From the NCBI RefSeq assembly GCF_000379765.1, contig NZ_KB903439.1, positions 1 through 64,000 of the forward strand: DNA of 64,000 nt, written 5' to 3'. Below the pieces are notes generated by a model, which ran no database searches, was not told the origin of the DNA, and was given only the letters and a program-made list of their open reading frames with translations. Of this stretch, positions 35,097 to 45,274 are shown piece by piece. The number at the start of each line of letters is the position of its first letter. The first letter of the stretch is position 1. This DNA comes from Flexithrix dorotheae DSM 6795. GTDB lineage: Bacteria > Bacteroidota > Bacteroidia > Cytophagales > Flammeovirgaceae. The position numbers were made by a program, and so were the translations under genes.

Positions 35097-37622
35097 TTAT
35101 TTCAATTTAATATTAGTCCTGTCATGTGGATTGTATTCTGGTAAAGACACATTGATCCTTTTGCATTTCCATATATCATCATTATAATCCTGAATTGACC
35201 TATCACTGGAAAATTTCCCTGATCGGGCAGTGTTCAGCATTGACATTTTTTGCCATACTTCCTGGTCTTTATAGGCTTCACTCACCCGGTCCTGGCATTC
35301 AATATAGGATTGGTAATCGGCTAACAATAAATAATCATCATGGTATAGTAAAGCATCCACCAGAGGCTTGAAAAGACCCGGTTCATCTCTGGAAAAGTAG
35401 CCGGAAGAAATCATATCAAGACATTTTCTTAATTCCGCATTTTCCTCATAGTAAGATCTGGGGTTATAGCCATTGTTTTTCAATTCCTGGACTTCCTCCA
35501 CTGTTAGCCCAAAAATGAAGAAATTTTCTTTTCCCACTTCCTCTCTTATTTCCACATTTGCACCATCGAGTGTTCCGATAGTAAGGGCACCATTCATGGT
35601 AAACTTCATATTGCCGGTCCCTGAGGCTTCCTTTCCGGCCATTGAAATTTGCTCTGATAAATCTGCAGCAGGGTACACCCGTTGGCTATTGGTCACATTA
35701 AAGTCAGGTAGAAAAACAACCTTTATTCTATCCTTTATAACCGGATCATTATTCACCACCTCTCCTACTGCATTAATAAGTTTAATCATCATTTTTGCCA
35801 TAAAATAGCCCGGTGCAGCCTTACCACCAAAAATGAACGTTCTGGGTACAAACTTTTTCCCAGGGTTTTCCTTAATCCTGTTGTAAAGGGTAACGATGTG
35901 CAATACATTGAGATGCTGTCTTTTATATTCATGGATACGCTTTACCTGAATATCAAAAATTGAATTGACATCCACCCGAATGTTTAAGTGGTCCTGAATA
36001 TAACTTGCAAGTTCTTTTTTAGCCGCAAGTTTCGCCTCCTTCCAGGAATTCAAAACCTTTTTATCTCCCACAAATAATTCAAGTTTTTTGAGTTGGCTTA
36101 AATCTTTAATCCATCCATCTCCAATTTTGTCGGTAATTAACCTGGTCAGCTTCCGGTTATTCAACACAACCCATCTTCTTGGAGTAACTCCATTGGTTTT
36201 ATTACTAAATTTTTCCGGCCACATTTCATAAAAATCATGCAACACTTTGCTGGTTAACAATTCCGTATGCAAGGCTGCTACCCCATTCACTGCATAGCTT
36301 CCCACAGTGGCAAGATTAGCCATCCGGATATATTTTTCACCATGATCATCAATGATGGACATCCGTGACAAACGATCTATATCTCCCGGAAATCGTGCTT
36401 TTACCTCTTCAAGAAAATGGTAATTAATTTCCAGAATTATTTCTAAATGCCGGGGTAATAACCGCCCCATCATTTCCATTGGCCATTTTTCCAGTGCTTC
36501 AGGAAGCAAGGTATGATTGGTATAAGCAAAAGTATTTTTGGTCACATCCCAGGCATCATCCCAGGTCATGGCATGTACATCCACCAATAACCGCATAAGT
36601 TCTGGCACCGCAATGGCCGGATGGGTGTCATTTAATTGGAGGGTAATTTTTTCAGCCAATAGACCAATGGGATGCTTTCTAAGGGTCAAATGATACCTTA
36701 ATACATCCTGAAGAGTAGCTGAAACAAAAAAGTATTGTTGTTTCAATCTCAGTTCCTTCCCAGCCATTTGGGAATCATTAGGATAAAGCACTTTGGTGAT
36801 ATTTTCAGATCGGACCTTATCGTCCACAGCTCCGAAATAATTCCCCATATTAAATCGCTGAAAATCAAAAGACTCACAGGCTTCCGCCTTCCATAACCTT
36901 AAAATTGACGCATTGTTGGTTTGATATCCCAAAATGGGTGTATCGTAAGGAACAGCCTGTACCACTTCACTCGGAATCCAGTTTACATGATAGTGATTAT
37001 TCTCATCAAACCCCTTATCAGTATATCCTCCAAATTTAACTTCCACTGCAGCTTCAATTCTTGGTAATTCCCATGGGTTTCCATATTTCAACCAACGATC
37101 AGTAATTTCAACCTGCCAGCCATTTTTAATTTCCTGATCAAATATGCCAAACTCATATCTAATACCATATCCCACAGCCGGAATATTTTGTGTGACCATT
37201 GAATCGAGATAACAGGCCGCCAATCTCCCTAAACCTCCATTTCCAAGTCCTGGTTCTTCTTCCTGGTCAAGGATTTCTTTAAGATCGAGCCCAAAGTCCT
37301 CCATCGCCTCTTCAATTTTTTCAAATAAACCCAGGTTTATGAGATTATTACCCAGATGAGGACCCATCAAAAACTCTGCGGATAAATACCCTACCACCTT
37401 TGCATCACTATCTAAATAAGCATTTTGAGAATAAAGCCATCGGTGAATACACCTATCCCGGATAGTATAGGCTAGTGCCATGTATAAATCATTTTTAGTG
37501 GCTGCGGCAGGATATCGACCCTGCAAAAAAAACAGATTATCTAAAAAGGCTCTTTTTAAGGTTTCGAGGTCCAGACCGGTCCGGTCGTCTTCATGTTGAA
37601 TAACAGGTTTGACAGAAGGCAT
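35097..37622 (-). CDS. glgP: Glycogen/starch alpha-glucan phosphorylase (GT35)
   Basis: An 841-residue enzyme, the normal length for the GT35 family. It releases glucose 1-phosphate from alpha-1,4-glucan with phosphate. The N-terminal allosteric/phosphate half carries GLGNGGLGRLAACYLDS. The pyridoxal-phosphate lysine is Lys673 in GTGNMKFTMNGALTIGT. It is cytoplasmic and monocistronic here. A palindrome-like ATTACC-6-GGTAAT sequence at 37680-37697 lies 58 bases upstream of the start and might be a regulator site. Confidence 0.96.
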   Translation of the reverse strand: MPSVKPVIQHEDDRTGLDLETLKRAFLDNLFFLQGRYPAAATKNDLYMALAYTIRDRCIHRWLYSQNAYLDSDAKVVGYLSAEFLMGPHLGNNLINLGLFEKIEEAMEDFGLDLKEILDQEEEPGLGNGGLGRLAACYLDSMVTQNIPAVGYGIRYEFGIFDQEIKNGWQVEITDRWLKYGNPWELPRIEAAVEVKFGGYTDKGFDENNHYHVNWIPSEVVQAVPYDTPILGYQTNNASILRLWKAEACESFDFQRFNMGNYFGAVDDKVRSENITKVLYPNDSQMAGKELRLKQQYFFVSATLQDVLRYHLTLRKHPIGLLAEKITLQLNDTHPAIAVPELMRLLVDVHAMTWDDAWDVTKNTFAYTNHTLLPEALEKWPMEMMGRLLPRHLEIILEINYHFLEEVKARFPGDIDRLSRMSIIDDHGEKYIRMANLATVGSYAVNGVAALHTELLTSKVLHDFYEMWPEKFSNKTNGVTPRRWVVLNNRKLTRLITDKIGDGWIKDLSQLKKLELFVGDKKVLNSWKEAKLAAKKELASYIQDHLNIRVDVNSIFDIQVKRIHEYKRQHLNVLHIVTLYNRIKENPGKKFVPRTFIFGGKAAPGYFMAKMMIKLINAVGEVVNNDPVIKDRIKVVFLPDFNVTNSQRVYPAADLSEQISMAGKEASGTGNMKFTMNGALTIGTLDGANVEIREEVGKENFFIFGLTVEEVQELKNNGYNPRSYYEENAELRKCLDMISSGYFSRDEPGLFKPLVDALLYHDDYLLLADYQSYIECQDRVSEAYKDQEVWQKMSMLNTARSGKFSSDRSIQDYNDDIWKCKRINVSLPEYNPHDRTNIKLK

Positions 37623-37795
37623 AATTTAGTTTTTTTGAATGATTACCAAAAGGTTCCAATTTACCTTATTTCATTTCAAATTACCCAATTTGGTAATGGA
37701 ATACAACATAAATTTAATATTCTATTTACCTGCAGATTTTATAGTCTGAATGAATAAAAAGATTGGTTTATATACACATTTATTTGGGCCAAATA

Positions 37796-37934
37796 ATGGA
37801 GATTTTTAGGTTTGATTGCCATAAATGCATGATCACCAATACCAGAAAAGGGCCGATTTAAAGATCTTGACTATGCAGACCTATTTACAGAAGATGCCTG
37901 CCCTCATTTGCCAGAATGGCTAAAAGTGCATTAA
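37796..37934 (+). pseudogene. Small plus-strand gene broken by a +1 frameshift
   Basis: Frame A starts at ATG 37796 (MEIFRFDCHKCMITNT). From 37842 a second frame continues (PEKGRFKDLDYADLFTEDAC then PHLPEWLKVH) to TAA at 37932-37934. A one-base change near 37841 would join them into about 46 residues with a C-x-x-C motif. The frame is followed 36 bases later by a strong plus-strand terminator, which supports a former or frameshifted transcript here. No family is recognised. Confidence 0.4.
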
Positions 37935-37970
37935 CAAAACTTTCAATCACAATGATCCGCTGACCTGGAC

Positions 37971-38006
37971 AAACAACCACAACACTTTGGCTGTGGTTGT
38001 TTTTTT
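37971..38006 (+). terminator. Strong plus-strand intrinsic terminator without an annotated gene before it
   Basis: AAACAACCACA pairs perfectly with TGTGGTTGTTT over a 10-base loop and runs into TTTTTTT. The orientation is plus, yet the nearest upstream intact gene is on the minus strand. It therefore belongs with the broken frame at 37796-37934 or an unseen short RNA. Confidence 0.85.
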
Positions 38007-38418
38007 CTGACACCAGGTCCATCCTTTAAATCATAACTTCAAAAGGAATCACGGATTTAATCAATAAAATGGAATATAGAAATGAATTGTTTTCCCATAG
38101 ATTCAGCAGAATTTCTAGGAGAGAATTATTATTTATAAAAATTAAAAAGAGATCAACCAAAACTTAGGTATCCAATATAAATCTGGTTAGTAGTAGAAAT
38201 AATGTGAACTGAAGATTTAACTAATATAGTTGAAATTAATGAAACCGATTAATTCAAGAGATTGCGGTTTTATTAAAAATTTGGCTAAAAATTAACCCTG
38301 CATGACTTCACAATCTACACAATTAGATTCATTGAAAGTTTAACCTTTTCTTTACAGTCCCCAATCGGTAAATTAACATTTTAGTACTACCTTAATTCTT
38401 TTTTACCAGCCAACATAT

Positions 38419-40398
38419 ATGATTGGGTTTAAAAGTTTAAGGCATAAGCTGTTTTTTTGGTTTCTCATTTTTGTAAGCTCTAATTTTATCACCTTTGTTT
38501 TAGGATATAATTTCTTAAAATCCCGGGAAGAAATTGCTGAATTGGTGAATCAGGTGGAACGGGTTAATGAAATTTTTTTGGAGGACTACAATGCTCAATT
38601 GAATTTTTTTATCCAAGAAACTCGAAATCCACTTTTTTACCAATCTTCTCAAAGTGCTTATCTGGATAAACACCAGAAATTACTCCTCCAGGTTAAAGAA
38701 AAATTATTGCTGATTAAGGAAAACAAAGAAAATGATTACCTGGATTTTAATGATCCTGTAAGTGAATTAATTCCATTATTGGATGAGTATGACCGCCTTT
38801 TTAATAAATTAGTCACACTTGTGTTGGAAAGAGGATTTAAGGATTTTGGGGAAATAGGAGAAATGAGGAAAGCGGCACATGGCCTTGAAGCCAGCCAAAC
38901 AGTAGATAAAACCCTGTTATTGTCTTTAAGAAGACATGAAAAAGATTTTTTGTTACGGAATGATCCCATTTATGCCGAAAAAGTGATTCAGGTGCTAAAG
39001 GATTTGGAAAATCATTCTTCAGCGAATTTAAGTGAAAAGGCATTTTTAGAAAACTACAAAAATAGATTTGAAAACGTAGTAAGGCTAGAGGCCGTCCTGG
39101 GTTTAAAAGATAATACTGGTTTAAAACTGGAACTGGATCAAAAGGTGGATGAGTTAGGCAATGCCTTTTCCAGTTTTTTATTTATGACCAAAAATGGTAA
39201 GGATAAATTATACCAGGATTTGTTGAGGGATTTTTTAATCTCAGGCCTAAGCTTTGTGGCATTGGGAATCTTACTGAGTTTTTTAATCGCCAGCCAGATA
39301 ACCAGGCCTCTTATAGAATTAACAATGTATATCAACGAATTTGTAAACAGCGATTTTTCCTTTATTGAAGGCGACTCTAACTCAAGATTAAAAGATGATG
39401 AAATTGGCAAACTGACGCTCAATTTCAACATTATGCGCGATAAAATAATCGAGCAACTCAGGTTCTTTAAACAAAAGGTGGAGGAAAGGACTCAGGAATT
39501 ATCACTGGCCAATGAAAAGCTTGTGAAAATAAATAAGGCAAATAGCCAGTTTGTGCCCAACGAATTTCTAAATTTTTTGGGAAAGGAAAGTATAATTGAC
39601 ATTAATCTGGGTGACCAGGTTGACAAAGAAATGACTGCCATGTTTTCTGATATAAGGGGCTTTACCGCCATTTCTGAAGCACTGAGCCCACAGGAAAACT
39701 TTGATTTTATCAATATCTATTTAAAAAATATGGCACCGCTTGTCAGGAAAAATCAGGGTTTTATTGATAAATATATTGGAGATGCTATAATGGCAATTTT
39801 CCCTAACACAACGGATAATGCTATTGATACCGCAATTGATGCCATTAGTGGCCTTAAAGTTTTTAACGAACACCTGAGGCAAAAAGGCTTTAAAAAAATA
39901 AATCTGGGAATTGGAATCCACTTTGGCCACATGATATTGGGAACGGTGGGAACTGAAAACAGAATGGAAACAACTGTTATTTCAGATGCAGTTAATACCG
40001 CATCCAGAATTGAAGGATTAACCAAAGTTTACGGTTGTAATATTTTGGTGAGTGGAGATGTCCTTTATAACCTCAGGAACAAAGATAAATATTCCTTTAG
40101 ATATCTTGACAAAGTAAAGGTAAAGGGTAAGGCAAAACCCATTTCTCTGTTTGAAATATTAAATGGACTGCCCGACCGGGAGTTCGACTTAAAAATGAGT
40201 ACCAAGGAGGATTTCAATCAGGCTATTAATGCCTACCTGGCACAGGATTTTTTAAAGGCAAAAGAAGGTTTCCAGTATTTGATTCATCAAAGTAAAAATG
40301 ATCCCACCTTTAAATTCTACTTAAAAAGAATAGAGAAATATTTAAAAAAAGGTGTACCAGATGAATGGAATGGTGCCGAAAAAATTTACAGAAAGTAA
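38419..40398 (+). CDS. Membrane class III adenylate/guanylate cyclase
   Basis: A 659-residue sensor enzyme. Order: transmembrane helix (about 12-32), long helical sensor region (33-270), second transmembrane helix (272-292), HAMP linker (293-350), coiled coil (350-380), class III cyclase domain (about 405-575). Metal-binding Asp411 in MFSDIRGFT and Asp455 in KYIGDAIMAIF are both present. The substrate-specifying TVISDAVNTASRIE segment, with the Asp, favours ATP. A C-terminal extension of about 85 residues follows. It makes a cyclic nucleotide second messenger in response to an unknown signal. No receptor gene is adjacent. Confidence 0.92.
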   Translation: MIGFKSLRHKLFFWFLIFVSSNFITFVLGYNFLKSREEIAELVNQVERVNEIFLEDYNAQLNFFIQETRNPLFYQSSQSAYLDKHQKLLLQVKEKLLLIKENKENDYLDFNDPVSELIPLLDEYDRLFNKLVTLVLERGFKDFGEIGEMRKAAHGLEASQTVDKTLLLSLRRHEKDFLLRNDPIYAEKVIQVLKDLENHSSANLSEKAFLENYKNRFENVVRLEAVLGLKDNTGLKLELDQKVDELGNAFSSFLFMTKNGKDKLYQDLLRDFLISGLSFVALGILLSFLIASQITRPLIELTMYINEFVNSDFSFIEGDSNSRLKDDEIGKLTLNFNIMRDKIIEQLRFFKQKVEERTQELSLANEKLVKINKANSQFVPNEFLNFLGKESIIDINLGDQVDKEMTAMFSDIRGFTAISEALSPQENFDFINIYLKNMAPLVRKNQGFIDKYIGDAIMAIFPNTTDNAIDTAIDAISGLKVFNEHLRQKGFKKINLGIGIHFGHMILGTVGTENRMETTVISDAVNTASRIEGLTKVYGCNILVSGDVLYNLRNKDKYSFRYLDKVKVKGKAKPISLFEILNGLPDREFDLKMSTKEDFNQAINAYLAQDFLKAKEGFQYLIHQSKNDPTFKFYLKRIEKYLKKGVPDEWNGAEKIYRK

Positions 40399-40558
40399 AA
40401 ACAGACATATCATCCTATATATAGCTATTCCTATAGCTACTCTGTCACAATTTCTTCAAGTTGAAACAAGGAATTTTAAAAAAAACTTAAATATTCGGTA
40501 ACAACAAGGGCCTGATATTTTAATTGCTTTGCATATAGAAAACTGAAAATGCAAGAAA

Positions 40559-42319
40559 ATGACAGGCAATAGAAAAATAATACTTGAAGCTTACAGGGAT
40601 TTAAAAAATAAGATTGCAGGTTCATCCTCTCAATCCTTAAGGGATTCTCTGAAGCGATACAATAATTCAGTCATTTTCAGCTACAAATATTGCCCGGATT
40701 TAAACGAAAAACCCTCAGCAATGCTGGCGGCTAAAGCTGTAGTCGCTGCTGAAAATCAGGATAAATCAGAAGAAATCTACCAATCACTTGCAGGAAACCC
40801 TCAGGAATTCACGGAGGAAATGGTTTTTAATGTGGTGGAAAGTAAGGGCTTGAATATGGAACAATTTAAGGTGGATTTTAGAAGTCCTCAAACCAATGAA
40901 AGAATTCTTCGGGATATTGAAGATGCTAAAAGTTGTGGATTACATGTCTTTCCTGGCCTTACTATAAATGGATTTCCTTATAATGGGACATGGGATGATT
41001 ATTCTTTGTTTGATGCCATCGAAAAAAGTGGAGGGAAAAAAATTAACAAGGCTATTGAGAGCTTTTTTGATTGGGGTGCTTCAGCAGCGGCAGTGTTGAT
41101 AATTGCAACTATTGCAGCCCTGATTATGGTCAATTCCGGCTTTCAGGAGGTTTATGAACACTGGCGTCATTTGAACTTTGGTTCTACCCTGGGAAATGAA
41201 AGTTTCATTCTCCCACTAGAAATTTGGATAAATGATTTCTTTATGGCCATTTTTTTCCTGATGATTGGCCTAGAGATCAAAAAGGAAGTCCTTAATGGAG
41301 AGCTTTCGGATGTAAAAAGAGCGGCAATGCCGATAATAGGTGCAATTGGAGGTATGATCATTCCCGCACTTTTATTCGGCCTGGTTAATGTAGGGGCCTC
41401 CACTTCAAATGGCTGGGGCATACCAATGGCCACTGATATTGCCTTCACCTTAGGGCTGATGGCACTTTTGGGAAATCGGGTACCAATTGCCCTCAAGATT
41501 TTTATTTCTGCATTAGCAGTAGCAGATGATCTCGGAGCCATTGTAGTAATTGCTCTTTTTTATGGGCATGGATTTCATATTTTGCCTTTTATCGGTGCCA
41601 TTTTAGTGACAGGCTTAATGTTTTTGCTCAACAGAAGAAAAGTTTTTAATATTTCGGTTTACATCTTTTTAGGGATCATCCTCTGGTATTTCACCTTTGA
41701 AAGTGGACTCCATGCCACACTCGCAGGAGTGATTACAGCTATTTTAATTCCTATTAGGGAAAATGCGGACCTCGCCTTAATTGCAGAGCAGATCAACATT
41801 ACTTTCAATCGGGAAATAAAAAAAATACAGGATGTAAATAATCCTCAAAAAACAATTGGGTACCAATCGATAGAAATTTTAAAGCAGGCCGTAGAACGGT
41901 TGAGAGAACCCAGTGATTATTTAATGCACTCCCTGGAAAAAATGGTGAATTTTTTAATCCTTCCATTATTTGCCTTTTTCAACACAGGAATACTATTATC
42001 AGGATCCGAAATCAGTTTTTCCGATCCTGGAAACTTAGGAATCTTATTGGGTTTGGTTGTGGGAAAACCGCTTGGGATTGTAGGTGCCTGCTGGATTGCA
42101 GCTAAAACTAAAATTGCCCAATTATCTCAGGAAATAAATTGGATACAGCTTATCGGAGCCTCAGCTTTGGCTGGAGTTGGTTTTACCATGTCAATTGTTG
42201 TGGCTGCAAGTGCTTTTTCAGGGGATTCCCTTACTTCAGCAAAAATAAGTATCCTGGTCGCTTCTACTATTTCTGCATTAATCGGCCTGTCTGTGCTTAG
42301 GTTTATGAATCAAAAATAG
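40559..42319 (+). CDS. nhaA: NhaA Na+/H+ antiporter with thioredoxin-like N-terminal domain
   Basis: A 586-residue protein, about 190 longer than standalone NhaA. Residues 1 to about 165 look like a DsbA/thioredoxin-4-type fold (VIFSYKYCPDLNEKPSAM, later HVFPGLTINGFPYNGTWDD), but with one Cys instead of CxxC. Residues of about 172-586 are NhaA with about 12 membrane segments, and carry the transport residues Asp293 (MATDIAF) and Asp323/Asp324 (VADDLGA). It exchanges Na+ or Li+ for protons at the inner membrane. It lies 160 bases after the cyclase and is convergent with the barrel protein at 42340. Confidence 0.93.
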   Translation: MTGNRKIILEAYRDLKNKIAGSSSQSLRDSLKRYNNSVIFSYKYCPDLNEKPSAMLAAKAVVAAENQDKSEEIYQSLAGNPQEFTEEMVFNVVESKGLNMEQFKVDFRSPQTNERILRDIEDAKSCGLHVFPGLTINGFPYNGTWDDYSLFDAIEKSGGKKINKAIESFFDWGASAAAVLIIATIAALIMVNSGFQEVYEHWRHLNFGSTLGNESFILPLEIWINDFFMAIFFLMIGLEIKKEVLNGELSDVKRAAMPIIGAIGGMIIPALLFGLVNVGASTSNGWGIPMATDIAFTLGLMALLGNRVPIALKIFISALAVADDLGAIVVIALFYGHGFHILPFIGAILVTGLMFLLNRRKVFNISVYIFLGIILWYFTFESGLHATLAGVITAILIPIRENADLALIAEQINITFNREIKKIQDVNNPQKTIGYQSIEILKQAVERLREPSDYLMHSLEKMVNFLILPLFAFFNTGILLSGSEISFSDPGNLGILLGLVVGKPLGIVGACWIAAKTKIAQLSQEINWIQLIGASALAGVGFTMSIVVAASAFSGDSLTSAKISILVASTISALIGLSVLRFMNQK

Positions 42320-42339
42320 TAGGAAATATTTTTAAAGTC

Positions 42340-42933
42340 TTATTTTTCAGAGTGCTTTTGGAATATATACCGTAGCCCAAGCTCCATTTGCATGTGAATC
42401 ATGGACCCTGTGTTGTTGGGAATTTCAAAAGCCACATTTGGGCGAAAAATAGCCTCTACCGGAAGTCCAGTAATGTGATTAAAATTATAACCTATTCCAA
42501 GTCCGAAATAAGGATAAATTCGGTGTAAAATAACCTGTTTGGTTTGTAATTCTCCATTTACCACTTTGTAAGTAGGGTTCTCTTGTTTTCGTAAGAAATA
42601 TCCCAGTCCAAGTTCACTTTGAACAATTATCTGATTGGGGCTTTTCCGCTCAAAACGAATATATGGAGAAAGGATATGAGCAGAATGGTGATTTTTTCTG
42701 TGATACCAGGAATAACGAATACCAAGACTTATCATTTTTTCAATTTCTTTTCCTTTCTTATTGATTTTGATGTGATTTTTTAGAGAGTGCTGATATCGTA
42801 AACTTACCCCCGGTGTTTCAAATTGATCTGCAGAATAATTCAGCTCCACAGACTTTTCCCCCTGAGCAATCAATTCAGAAAATAAACTAAATTGAAGAAT
42901 AATTAATAGAAAATATAACCTCTTAGGATTCAT
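42340..42933 (-). CDS. Small outer-membrane beta-barrel-like protein
   Basis: A 197-residue protein with a signal peptide (about 1-24, ending ELIAQG). The remainder is rich in alternating Tyr/Leu/Arg strands typical of 8-stranded barrels. No specific family is certain. It resembles the protein at 15944-16519 in size and style. It is convergent with nhaA, separated by 20 bases. Confidence 0.6.
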   Translation of the reverse strand: MNPKRLYFLLIILQFSLFSELIAQGEKSVELNYSADQFETPGVSLRYQHSLKNHIKINKKGKEIEKMISLGIRYSWYHRKNHHSAHILSPYIRFERKSPNQIIVQSELGLGYFLRKQENPTYKVVNGELQTKQVILHRIYPYFGLGIGYNFNHITGLPVEAIFRPNVAFEIPNNTGSMIHMQMELGLRYIFQKHSEK

Positions 42934-43028
42934 CTTAATTATAGATAAAGATTTAAAATAATAGTTTAACTCTTTCTATCGAAGAAATTTAAACCTCCCC
43001 GATATGCAATTGCAAAAGCAGAGCAATT

Positions 43029-44102
43029 TCATTTTTTATACTTTGAAATAAAGGCTTCGAAATCTCTAATGTACCGGTTTGGTGCATTTAAACTGAGGTG
43101 TCCTATTTTTTCATAAATAAGCATTTTTTTATCCTCTTCCGGTGTCCCCAATTGGTCAAAAACCTCTTTCCCCATTTCCGGAGGACAGATCAGGTCATAC
43201 TCCCCAAAAATAAATAATGTGGGAACTTTGATATTATGTAAGCGATCCATGGAGGATTCGGTGTATAATTTTTCATAAATTTTACCTGCCACATCCTGCA
43301 TGTCATTCCAGGCAATCTCTGTTCCCGACATAGCAGTATTGTGATACAATTCATTTTTTGATAACCAGGTCGATTCATCTATTTCAATTATCTGATTATC
43401 TCTTTTCAAAATTTCCATACCTTCATAAGCCTTTGTTCCAAAATCGTTGTGGTTCCGGGCCGTGGTGTCATTTGGGTTAAATTGTTGCGCAAACTCAATA
43501 ATGGTTTTCCAATCATTTGGAGAGTTACCTTTTGAAATCTGTTCATTGGCTACATCCAGCAACATCGTCTTCCCTTTGCCCCTCATTAAAGGAAGATCGT
43601 GAGCTCCATTTGTACTAATCCAGCCTGTTATTTTTTCTTGCTTTTTTGGATCTAACAAATAATTAGTGGTAAGTTTTCCTCCCCAGCTTCTTCCAAAAAG
43701 GAAGATTTTATTGTTCTTTCCGAACTTTAACCTGACCACATCCACAACCTGGTCCAAATCAATTGTAAATTGTTCCATCGTATATTTTTCCTTTCCGAAA
43801 CTACCAGTGGAAAGCCCCACACCTCTCTGGTCGTAATAAACCACAATACCTGCCTCTTCCATAGCCTTATAGGCAATTGGTCGCTCATAATAATAGTGAT
43901 GAGCTCCTAATGCAGGTCCTCCATGAACATTTATGATTACCAAATCTGTAGACATATTCCCCCTGGCTGATGTAAATAAATGTGCTCCATCGATTTCCAC
44001 CCAGAAAGATTCATCTATAAAATTTTCTGGCAGTGATAACTCCGGCTCCCTACAATTGGAAAGCAGTATTGAAATAAGCAGAATAAAAATTGAATTTTTC
44101 AT
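43029..44102 (-). CDS. Alpha/beta hydrolase lipoprotein, prolyl-aminopeptidase-like
   Basis: A 357-residue lipoprotein (lipobox ILLSNC). The alpha/beta fold is clear: oxyanion motif VHGGPALG, nucleophile Ser139 in FLFGRSWGGK, later Asp and a His in the KIGHLSL segment. HGGPG-type motifs with GRSWGG are shared by proline iminopeptidases and related peptidases, so removal of N-terminal residues from peptides is plausible. It lies in the periplasmic or outer-membrane compartment. It is divergent from an AraC regulator with 128 bases between, suggesting control by it. Confidence 0.85.
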   Translation of the reverse strand: MKNSIFILLISILLSNCREPELSLPENFIDESFWVEIDGAHLFTSARGNMSTDLVIINVHGGPALGAHHYYYERPIAYKAMEEAGIVVYYDQRGVGLSTGSFGKEKYTMEQFTIDLDQVVDVVRLKFGKNNKIFLFGRSWGGKLTTNYLLDPKKQEKITGWISTNGAHDLPLMRGKGKTMLLDVANEQISKGNSPNDWKTIIEFAQQFNPNDTTARNHNDFGTKAYEGMEILKRDNQIIEIDESTWLSKNELYHNTAMSGTEIAWNDMQDVAGKIYEKLYTESSMDRLHNIKVPTLFIFGEYDLICPPEMGKEVFDQLGTPEEDKKMLIYEKIGHLSLNAPNRYIRDFEAFISKYKK

Positions 44103-44230
44103 CGTTTTTTTTCCAAATCAAACGGGAAAAATGATGTGATATGGGACCAATGCGGGAAAAGAGGTACTATTTCCTGAATTGAGACGTCCCATTATAGGGA
44201 AAAATGAAGAAGATGATATAAATTCACCGC

Positions 44231-45274
44231 ATGGAACTGCTTGTAATTTTCGCAGAACTGATCTTGCTTTCTGCAATTGTATTTGATCAAATTGTTTTGC
44301 TTAAAAAAGGATCAACTCTGTGGTTCATCATGGGCTATCTTTTTGCTCTAATTTGCGCTGTCATTACGGATTGGTATACCTTAAATTCAAAAGGAGAATC
44401 ACTAATTTCATTCAATATTCAGATTATATTGATGCTCATTTATGCGGCTTCTTCCTATTTATATCTCCGAAATAATTTTGAGGAAATAGACTTAAGAGGA
44501 ATCGCCTACCATTACATTTTCCCAATAGCCCTCCTTTTTCAAAACCTTGTCCTTTTTATTCTTGAATCCGATTCCTTTTACAATTCCATCTGGTTTCGCT
44601 TAGAAATTTTTGGAGCTGTGGGTATGCTCTTTCTGTATGCAATAAAACAATTGCTTTTTGTATATCGGGGAAATCCTCATCAGGAAGATGAAAAAACAGG
44701 TTTTGGAAAAAAATATAGTATCCTCTTTATCGTATTTCATGCCTTACAGTTGATTTTGGATAGTTCGGCCGGAAACCCGAATGAAGCTTATCTCACAGGT
44801 TTTATTCTGGGTGGGATTACCCTATTGACTTTGGGCTACCAAGGCTGGCTCCTTCACAACATGGGATTATTATCTAAAATACAAAAGGAAATATTGATTA
44901 CCTCAGAAAAATATGTGCAGGATAAAAAAGATGATTTATTTAATAAGATTGACCAGCTGGTGAAAACAAAAAAATTATACAAAAACCCCTCCCTCTCTCT
45001 GGACATGTTGGCAAAGGAGCTAAAAATAAACACAAAATATCTTTCTCAGTCAATTAATCAGGTAAACCAGTCCAATTTTGCTTTTTATGTGAATTCTTTA
45101 CGTGTATCAGAATTTTTAAACGAAGCAGGTAAAAAGGAGAACAGACATCTTAATATCCTTTCTATAGCAATGAGTTGTGGATTTTCCTCCAAATCTTCTT
45201 TTAATCGCATTTTTAAAGAACACAAAGGGATGCCACCTTCCCAATTTTTGAAAGAGCAGGAGCTTAATCTTTAA
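44231..45274 (+). CDS. Membrane-anchored AraC-family regulator
   Basis: A 347-residue protein with about seven hydrophobic segments in the first 220 residues and a C-terminal AraC/HTH_18 domain (about 245-345, with LSLDMLAKELKINTKYLSQS and the second helix-turn-helix SIAMSCGFSSKSSFNRIFKE). This layout is typical of Bacteroidota membrane-sensor AraC regulators with an unknown ligand. The divergent region to the hydrolase contains ATGGGAC (44141-44147) and its reverse complement (44186-44192), possibly an operator. Confidence 0.88.
   Translation: MELLVIFAELILLSAIVFDQIVLLKKGSTLWFIMGYLFALICAVITDWYTLNSKGESLISFNIQIILMLIYAASSYLYLRNNFEEIDLRGIAYHYIFPIALLFQNLVLFILESDSFYNSIWFRLEIFGAVGMLFLYAIKQLLFVYRGNPHQEDEKTGFGKKYSILFIVFHALQLILDSSAGNPNEAYLTGFILGGITLLTLGYQGWLLHNMGLLSKIQKEILITSEKYVQDKKDDLFNKIDQLVKTKKLYKNPSLSLDMLAKELKINTKYLSQSINQVNQSNFAFYVNSLRVSEFLNEAGKKENRHLNILSIAMSCGFSSKSSFNRIFKEHKGMPPSQFLKEQELNL

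Larger units (their letters stand above)
37623..38418. other. Long divergent gap with a broken small gene and a terminator
   Basis: Between divergent genes. It holds a frameshifted small plus-strand frame at 37796-37934 and a strong plus-strand terminator at 37971-38006, both listed separately. The remaining right half (38007-38418) shows nothing recognisable. Confidence 0.6.

Noticed and set aside
34892-35110. Plus-strand open frame beside glycogen phosphorylase
   Set aside because: Low-complexity content, no start context and overlap with the glgP stop. Not supported as a gene.
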